Of a stretch of 37,767 nt of DNA, positions 33,135 to 37,767 are shown one piece after another. The stretch is taken from assembly GCA_000496235.1 (NCBI GenBank), contig KI543233.1, positions 252,738 through 290,504 of the forward strand, written 5' to 3'. Position 1 is the stretch's first letter. Each line of letters begins with the position of its first letter. The notes beneath the pieces were generated by a model. The model saw only the letters and a program-made list of their open reading frames with translations. It searched no databases and was not told where the DNA came from. The translations under genes and the position numbers were made by a program. This DNA is from an uncultured archaeon A07HR60 (GTDB taxonomy: Archaea; Halobacteriota; Halobacteria; Halobacteriales; Haloferacaceae).

Positions 33135-34046
33135 TTACTGTCGGCTCGAGACGCTGCTCGGCGGCGAGAGAGTGCGACCAAATTCGTCGAACTCTTCGAA
33201 CGACTCCGGGAAGGTGGTCGGAAGGGAGCGACGCTCGCGATTATCTTCGAGTGGGCCCACGTCGGCAGCGACCGACTCCCACCCGGGTTTGACTTTCACA
33301 CTCTTCGCGGGTGTTCCGGTCACGATGTGATGGTCCGGGACGTCACCTAATGTCATGGCCTTGGCTCCGACCATGGCGTTCCGGCCGATACGACAGCCGG
33401 CGCTGATCATGGACCCATATCCTAGCCGGACGTCGTCCTCGAGGATCGTCTCGAACGTCGTCACGTCAGTCTGGTCGACGGTATGGTGAGAGTGTGTGTG
33501 GACGTGACTCTGATCGGCCACTGAGACGCGATCACCAATGCACAGCTGCCCTCTGTCGTCGAGAAGGACGTCGTTGTGGACGACAACGTCATCTCCCATG
33601 TGAATGTTGTTTCCACACTGGATTTTGATCCCGCCGAACAAGCGCAACCCATCGCCGGCCTCCGCAAACAGGTGGTTGGCGAGTACCTGCCGGAACGGGA
33701 GCGCGAACGCAATGTTGTGTGACACCGGAGATTGGTCGAATCCAGCCCACAGGTATCGAACACATTTTGCTTCTTGAAGCGGCGACAACGCCTGCTCAGC
33801 CCAGTGTTCAGTCTCGACAAGCACATTCCGCGGATCGTAGCTGCGTACCCGGAGTCGCGTCATCGGCGGTAGTGACTCGCCATTCTGATAGCGGGCGTAT
33901 GCGTCCGTGTCGCCGAACAAGTCAGCCAAAATTTCACCGACTGCTGTTGCAGTGTCTCTGCGAGACAGCGCTTCGTCCACGTATTCGATAGTTTCGTCAA
34001 TCACGGCCTGCATCTCTGGGGGGACCTCGACTTGCCGTTTCGTCAT
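33135..34046 (-). CDS. Hexapeptide-repeat acyltransferase (maltose/galactoside O-acetyltransferase-like)
   Basis: This 303-residue protein has a helical N-terminal part (about 1-110). A left-handed beta-helix built from hexapeptide repeats follows (LFGGIKIQCGNNIHMGDDVVVHNDVLLDDRGQLCIGDRVSVADQSHVHTHSHH, then ILEDDVRLGYGSMISAGCRIGRNAMVGAKAMTLGDVPDHHIVTGTPAKSV). HTHSHH holds the position of the catalytic His of the maltose O-acetyltransferase group. Such enzymes acetylate sugars or glycans with acetyl-CoA. The C-terminal 40 residues are low complexity. The acceptor is unknown. ATG 34046 is the first start. A stretch with CATGT/ACATG repeats lies upstream. Confidence 0.85.
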   Translation of the reverse strand: MTKRQVEVPPEMQAVIDETIEYVDEALSRRDTATAVGEILADLFGDTDAYARYQNGESLPPMTRLRVRSYDPRNVLVETEHWAEQALSPLQEAKCVRYLWAGFDQSPVSHNIAFALPFRQVLANHLFAEAGDGLRLFGGIKIQCGNNIHMGDDVVVHNDVLLDDRGQLCIGDRVSVADQSHVHTHSHHTVDQTDVTTFETILEDDVRLGYGSMISAGCRIGRNAMVGAKAMTLGDVPDHHIVTGTPAKSVKVKPGWESVAADVGPLEDNRERRSLPTTFPESFEEFDEFGRTLSPPSSVSSRQ

Positions 34047-34480
34047 GAGAGAGTCCTCGCTAGGTCGGTCGAGTATCGTGGTCGCGCATGTGTCTGCGGA
34101 GTCTGGAGGTAATAGCTGTGCATGAAGTGGAGGTGATCATGTGTGATTACATGTCTTTGTTTAATAAACATGGATGGTGAGTCAATTTTTGCGCTGTGTC
34201 ACATTCAGACACTCACAAATATAGTCTGTTAGTGGACGGTTCGGGTTTCCTGCTTGTATCGATTATCACCAGGTGACTGTCACAACGATTGGCCGCAGAA
34301 TTCGAGTGGAACGCCCCGATTTGTCGCACAAACCCGCGTCACTTACCACGGATATGTCGACTGTGTACGTGGAGTCTCTCGGTGATACCTGTCGCCGCCT
34401 GGGGGGAGTATGACCGGTCACGTCCACGAGCGGTGTTCGCCGGTCGAAAGTATCAGGTCTGAGCCTCGGTAGGATGGTGT
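34047..34480. other. Intergenic gap, A/T-rich, with CATGT/ACATG half-sites
   Basis: About 430 bp between the divergent acyltransferase and SLOG genes. It has the half-site cluster at 34138-34172 and an A/T-rich run TGTTTAATAAAC. No coding frame was recognised. Confidence 0.5.
34138..34172. promoter_or_regulatory. Clustered inverted half-sites CATGT/ACATG
   Basis: CATGT at 34138, ACATG at 34149 (overlapping CATGT at 34150) and ACATG at 34168 form two nested inverted pairs. A further CATGT is at 34087. Their position about 100 nt upstream of the acyltransferase start could be an operator array; the 5-bp arms are short enough that chance is a real alternative. Confidence 0.3.
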
Positions 34481-34930
34481 ATGAGAGTGAGTGTTATCGG
34501 CGGAAGTACAGTCACGGACGACGAGTACGCGACAGCCGAGCGACTCGGCGAAGAAATCGGCCGTCGTGGCCACGAACTGATTTGTGGTGGTCTGGGGGGC
34601 GTGATGGAAGCTGTCTGCAAAGGCGCTCAAACAACAGGGGGCCACACCATCGGAGTCGTTCCGGGAAAGAATCCGGCTGAGGCGAACCAGTACGTCGACA
34701 CGGCGATCGCGACCGGTATCAACGACGCTCGCAACGCGGTTATCGTGATGAACGGGGACGGTGTCGTCGCGGTCGATGGTGGGCCGGGGACACTCTCAGA
34801 AATCGGCCACGCACTCACGTTCGGGAAACCGCTGGCTGGTATCGACACTCATCATGTCGACGGTGTCTACGGAATCGAGCACGTCGCAGGACCCGATACT
34901 GCACTCGATCATCTCGAGAGCGAATTCTAA
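34481..34930 (+). CDS. TIGR00725/SLOG-fold protein (LOG-like)
   Basis: This 149-residue SLOG (SMF/DprA-LOG) superfamily protein has VSVIGGSTVTDDEY, then ICGGLGGVMEAVCKGA (nucleotide-binding), then TIGVVPGKNP and DGGPGTLSEIGHALTFGKPLAG with the GGxGTxxE-type motif characteristic of the LOG family. LOG enzymes remove ribose phosphate from nucleotides, but the TIGR00725 branch has no proven activity. The start ATG 34481 gives the canonical first strand. It is monocistronic; a short gap follows before the minus-strand CDGSH gene. Confidence 0.88.
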   Translation: MRVSVIGGSTVTDDEYATAERLGEEIGRRGHELICGGLGGVMEAVCKGAQTTGGHTIGVVPGKNPAEANQYVDTAIATGINDARNAVIVMNGDGVVAVDGGPGTLSEIGHALTFGKPLAGIDTHHVDGVYGIEHVAGPDTALDHLESEF

Positions 34931-35054
34931 ACGGACGTGTGTGAGCGCGAGACACGTCGGTCCACTGAACCGGGCAGTACTCTGTTTGACCCGTTCCAGT
35001 AGACCGAACGGTCACGTTGCGGGCTTGCAGTCTGTTTCCGGGGGGCCGAGACGC

Positions 35055-35294
35055 TCACTCGTCAGCGTAGCTGATTTCCTCGATTTCGTGACGCGGGTTC
35101 TCGTCGTCATCGTCTTCGTACTTGTACACCGCGCTTTCTTCCTCCTCACCCGTGACCCCGTGAGAGCCGTCACAGTACGGTTTGTTGTCGGAGAGCCCGC
35201 ACGCACACAAAAACGCCGTGCCGCCCTGTTCCTCGAGATCGTCCTCGTCGAGCTGTCGCGGTCCAGTCGCCTCGTGTGTGACTTCGCGTGCCAT
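35055..35294 (-). CDS. CDGSH iron-sulfur domain protein
   Basis: This 79-residue protein carries one CDGSH domain with ligands C30, C32, C41 and H45 ([16 protein letters not shown]), the three-Cys, one-His site of the mitoNEET-type [2Fe-2S] cluster. The rest is acidic with no membrane helix. CDGSH proteins transfer electrons or clusters and respond to redox state. I prefer ATG 35294 over an in-frame ATG at 35348, because the extra segment ([13 protein letters not shown]) is not conserved-looking and the real N-terminus [15 protein letters not shown] is typical. Stand-alone. Confidence 0.88.
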   Translation of the reverse strand: MAREVTHEATGPRQLDEDDLEEQGGTAFLCACGLSDNKPYCDGSHGVTGEEEESAVYKYEDDDDENPRHEIEEISYADE

Positions 35295-35635
35295 ATACAG
35301 TGGTATACATGCACACACATAGCTCCGGGGGTAGTTGGAGTTATACATGGCTGTCTGCAGGGTCCCGAACCAGGGGCCTCAATGAAACTGGGTTTCACGC
35401 GATATGTCAGCCGTGAGATCTGCAGGTCGGTTAGTCGGCTCACAGGTTAGCCCCGAATCTGCGCGGATGCTATCACGAGAAATGCATTGATACTGACGTG
35501 GCAGGTGTATATCGGTGCTGGTCACGCGTGAGCCTCTCGGAAGCCAGCCTGGATGCCTCTATGATGGTGATCTGGTGTGAGTGCCACGCCGGAAGGCGGA
35601 GCTACGATCTGATCGATTCCGTGTGGAGCGGCCGG
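35295..35635. other. Intergenic gap between the CDGSH and HAD genes
   Basis: About 340 bp between two minus-strand genes. No gene was recognised; an open plus-strand frame (35498-35680) lacks a family pattern. A CDGSH promoter is expected near 35310-35330 but no box is convincing. Confidence 0.5.
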
Positions 35636-36322
35636 TCAGTGTTTCGAGACCGGTGTCGGAGCGTCAGTCTCGACCAGTGACAACACGTCGGGTAATTCGG
35701 TAACCTCGTAGGTCGGGTCACACGTGAGTTCGTAGTCAGACCGATGTTCACGGCGGAGAAAAACGGAGTCGACACAGGCCCGCTCTGCGGCGACGAGATC
35801 GACGTTGGAGTCGCCGACGTACAGTGGTCGTCGAGCGTCGAGATCCACGATTGAGCGCTGCAGATAGGTCGGATTCGGTTTGCGATATTCGATGCCTTCG
35901 AGTGTCGGCGACCGACCGTAAAACGAATCGACGAACTGGTCCAGCCCGAACAACTCCACGATATGCTCGATAGTCCGGTGTTGATTGTTAGAGACGATCC
36001 CGATTGGAATCGAAATATCACAGAGCGTGTTAACATCGTCGTACAGCGGTTTCCGTCCGTTCCGAAGCATCCCGTACTGAACGGCTGCCGTGTTCATCTC
36101 GCGTCGCTTGAGCAATTCGGACGGGTCTAACCCGTAGCGGTCGGCGACGCGTCTCACTTCGTCCGCACTGACGGCAAACAGCGAGTCGATGTCGCCTTGG
36201 GTTGGTGAGTCGACACCCATCTGCCGAAGGCTCCACTTGATAGCCCACCGCCTGGGTTCACGAGCAGTTGGCTCTGTGAGTACGCCGTCGTTATCGAAGA
36301 TGACCGCGTCATATGGTGCCAC
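35636..36322 (-). CDS. HAD-superfamily hydrolase (phosphoglycolate phosphatase-like)
   Basis: This 228-residue HAD phosphatase has motif I DNDGVLTEPT (D10, D12), with a cap domain of helices (residues about 20-100), motif II SIPIGIVSNNQH, motif III KPNPTYLQRSI and motif IV YVGDSNVDLVAAERA. It dephosphorylates a small sugar or glycolate phosphate; substrate cannot be told. The start is GTG at 36322, which gives the standard short N-terminus. Divergent from the DUF7260 gene. Confidence 0.88.
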   Translation of the reverse strand: MAPYDAVIFDNDGVLTEPTAREPRRWAIKWSLRQMGVDSPTQGDIDSLFAVSADEVRRVADRYGLDPSELLKRREMNTAAVQYGMLRNGRKPLYDDVNTLCDISIPIGIVSNNQHRTIEHIVELFGLDQFVDSFYGRSPTLEGIEYRKPNPTYLQRSIVDLDARRPLYVGDSNVDLVAAERACVDSVFLRREHRSDYELTCDPTYEVTELPDVLSLVETDAPTPVSKH

Positions 36323-36628
36323 TACTAATTCATCCAGAAGACCCGCAAAAAAGGATGCTAAGAGTGGTCCCTACCATCCCCAGCGGCTATGTATCGATCG
36401 GGATAGTGAGTATTGGTACAGAAACTATATAGCCGCTACGAGGGCCTGTTCAGTCGCCTTCAAACCGGCCAAGAACAGTCGCTACTGTCTATTCTCGACG
36501 TCCGCCGCTGACAGCTACGGCCGACCATCGGAGAAAGTATATAATTGCATATATCGATATCAGTGCCTCGTGTCTAGACAATTGTTCTCTTATAAGGGTT
36601 GAATACTGCCGTGACTGTGAGTGTGGAC
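36323..36628. other. Divergent promoter region, A/T-rich
   Basis: About 300 bp between the HAD and DUF7260-type genes. The 36530-36596 part is A/T-rich (TATATAATTGCATATATCG, then the CTTATAAG box). A TATATAG also occurs near 36427. No coding frame was recognised. Confidence 0.5.
36589..36596 (+). promoter_or_regulatory. TATA box (CTTATAAG) for the DUF7260-type gene
   Basis: The best-formed TATA box in the right half of the window. A start site near 36619 would leave a leader of about ten bases before ATG 36629; GTG codons at 36617 and 36623 are alternative leaderless starts. Confidence 0.55.
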
Positions 36629-37423
36629 ATGGCCCACCCAGCCACGTCCGCGGATGTCGCGGACCTGCTCTCGACGGCACAGGCCACGGCACGGATCGAA
36701 CGGCGACGCACGACCGATAAAAAGGAGGCGTTTACTTCATTCCGCTCTACTGTGGCCGATCTCGAACCGAGCGGGTCGATCCAGACTGACTGCACACGAG
36801 CAAGTACTCTCGGTGAGACAACACTGGTCAACAGCCAGGCTACCTCCGATTCACGCCTGCACGCGATACGGAGTGCCTACGAGTCAACGGTGATGTCGGT
36901 CCCACATTACGAGGCCGAGTACAACGACACCTACCCGGTGAGTGTGGCCGAGGAACTCGGGCCAGTAGTGGCGAGCGCGCTGGTCCAGCAGACAGAGTTT
37001 CACGCCGAGTCAAAGCAGCGCCTGCTCGAAATGGTCGCGATAGCAATCGACGTTCGTGAACGGTTTCTCACCCAACTCGACAGAGAAGTTGACTCGCTCA
37101 AGCGAGCCGTTGAGACACTGACCCCGATAATCACGGAGGTGACCTCACTCGCGGACGAATGCTTTCAGGCGGTGGGTTTTGGCACGTTAGAGGCGTTCCG
37201 GACCCAAATGACAACTCTCGGAGACCAGTGTGAATCCACTGCGCAGCGGCGACAACGAGTGATAAACGCGCACGAAACGCTTCATCTAAACGACGTCGAT
37301 CTGCCGACATATCTGTATCAAGATCTGTCTGTGTCGTATCCGGTTCTGGCAGGTGTGGGACAACTCCTCAACCGGTTTGAATCCCTGAGGCGTCGTGTCG
37401 ACAGCGAGATAGCCGCGTTGTGA
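36629..37423 (+). CDS. DUF7260-type haloarchaeal helical protein
   Basis: This 264-residue all-helical protein from ATG 36629 has TAQATARIERRRTTDKKEAFTSFRSTVADLEP, then HAIRSAYESTVMSVPHYEAEYNDTYPVSVAEELGPVVASAL, and long helices in the C-terminal part (REVDSLKRAVETLTP). This layout (REERRRxxDExxAFxxFxxxV, then VRxAYREVMxVPHYxxEYxxT) is that of the haloarchaeal DUF7260 family as I recall it. Function is unknown; it may form coiled-coil or membrane-associated assemblies. Many paralogues occur in haloarchaea. It is convergent with the winged-helix gene downstream. Confidence 0.7.
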   Translation: MAHPATSADVADLLSTAQATARIERRRTTDKKEAFTSFRSTVADLEPSGSIQTDCTRASTLGETTLVNSQATSDSRLHAIRSAYESTVMSVPHYEAEYNDTYPVSVAEELGPVVASALVQQTEFHAESKQRLLEMVAIAIDVRERFLTQLDREVDSLKRAVETLTPIITEVTSLADECFQAVGFGTLEAFRTQMTTLGDQCESTAQRRQRVINAHETLHLNDVDLPTYLYQDLSVSYPVLAGVGQLLNRFESLRRRVDSEIAAL

Positions 37424-37462
37424 TTCGATATCGTCGATTTGCAGGCCGAGCAAATGACGACC

Positions 37463-37767
37463 TCACGTCTCCGTCTCGTCGGGGAGCATCTCCCCGTGCA
37501 TCACGAGTGGCTCGGCACAGATCGTTTCATGCGTCAAGACTGGGTATTTCTGGTCTCCGTCCATGCGAAACTCGATGACCTCCGCCTCGAAGAACACGTT
37601 CAGATCCTCACACACACCTTCGGTTTCGCGGTCGAGCGCTCGAGCGAGTTCTTCTTGCGTTCGTTCTGGGCCCTCAGTCAGCTCTGCGAGTAGCTCCAAC
37701 CGGGACGCCGACTGGATCTTGGCTGCTGTTTCTCGGGGCAGAACCAGCGCATCGTCGATCCCGCCAT
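37463..37767 (-). CDS. Winged-helix DNA-binding protein, HVO_A0114/MarR-like (truncated by window edge)
   Basis: The frame is open from the window edge (base 37765) to the stop near 37463, about 100 residues. It includes GIDDALVLPRETAAKIQSASRLELLAEL, then TQEELARALDRETEGVCEDLNVFFEAEVIEF, then DGDQKYPVLTHETI. This is a winged helix: helix-turn-helix with EELARALDRETEGVCEDL, followed by a wing. The pattern (LLxxLxxGPxSxRELARxVxRDxxxVxEDLxxLxExGLV) is that of the haloarchaeal HVO_A0114 family, plausible transcription factors. The N-terminus is outside the window. It ends about 40 nt from the stop of the convergent DUF7260-type gene. Confidence 0.75.
   Translation of the reverse strand, partial: GGIDDALVLPRETAAKIQSASRLELLAELTEGPERTQEELARALDRETEGVCEDLNVFFEAEVIEFRMDGDQKYPVLTHETICAEPLVMHGEMLPDETET

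Noticed and set aside
37439-37693. 84-codon plus-strand frame at the window end
   Set aside because: Antisense to the winged-helix protein, whose HTH pattern is clear.

Overview
The window is chromosomal DNA from a haloarchaeon (class Halobacteria). The evidence is the strongly acidic encoded proteins, GC-rich codon use, TATA boxes about 25 nt upstream of starts with little or no leader, and archaeal information-processing genes: TFE, a 20S proteasome alpha subunit, the tRNA 2'-O-methylase aTrm56 and a geranylgeranyl-reductase-family flavoprotein. The species cannot be named from this sequence.

Layout. 1-125: right end of an IS200/IS605 (tnpB-type) element. 223-5123: Nudix hydrolase, S10-like protein, AbgA-like M20 peptidase, GGR-family reductase, and a ferredoxin with an HTH-like N-terminal half. 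5170-5623: a tnpB-derived mini-element beside a solo hairpin end. 5677-9429: phosphohexomutase, acylphosphatase, a zinc-knuckle-like protein, an AT-rich island with a Cys-rich mini-protein, and an SRPBCC protein. 9728-10267: a second mini-element. 10359-14253: DUF2797 protein behind a striking inverted-repeat promoter, a structured intergenic region, a BsuPI-domain protein, an epimerase and an SDR. 14390-17307: the aTrm56-tfe-DUF2110-DUF5803 block, with aTrm56 carrying a one-base frameshift. 17713-22001: CinA-like protein, photolyase, DJ-1/PfpI protein and superoxide dismutase. 22351-28110: DUF5827 protein plus P-loop ATPase, MBL hydrolase, thyA plus folA, proteasome alpha and a MOSC protein. 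28149-31453: a filterless channel-like RCK protein, an amidohydrolase, a third mini-element, tRNA-Glu(CUC) and a small membrane protein. 31594-37767: an unknown protein with a beta-rich N-terminus, a hexapeptide acyltransferase, a SLOG-fold protein, a CDGSH protein, a HAD hydrolase, a DUF7260-type protein and a truncated winged-helix regulator.

How genes work together. The thyA/folA pair overlaps at TGATG and forms the dTMP/tetrahydrofolate cycle. DUF5827 and the ATPase overlap at GTGA. TFE and DUF2110 overlap at TGATG, and DUF5803 follows one base after the DUF2110 stop. Photolyase and superoxide dismutase fit an aerobic, sun-exposed lifestyle. Most of the rest is singly transcribed housekeeping.

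I did not find a convincing defence or secretion system. The most unusual content is non-coding or structural: a family of tnpB-derived palindromic mini-elements and orphan hairpin ends, a promoter framed by an 11-bp perfect inverted repeat, a heavily folded intergenic segment with resemblance to a cobalamin riboswitch on the minus strand, the frameshifted aTrm56, and an AT-rich island encoding a Cys-rich mini-protein with a homing-endonuclease-associated-repeat-like tail.
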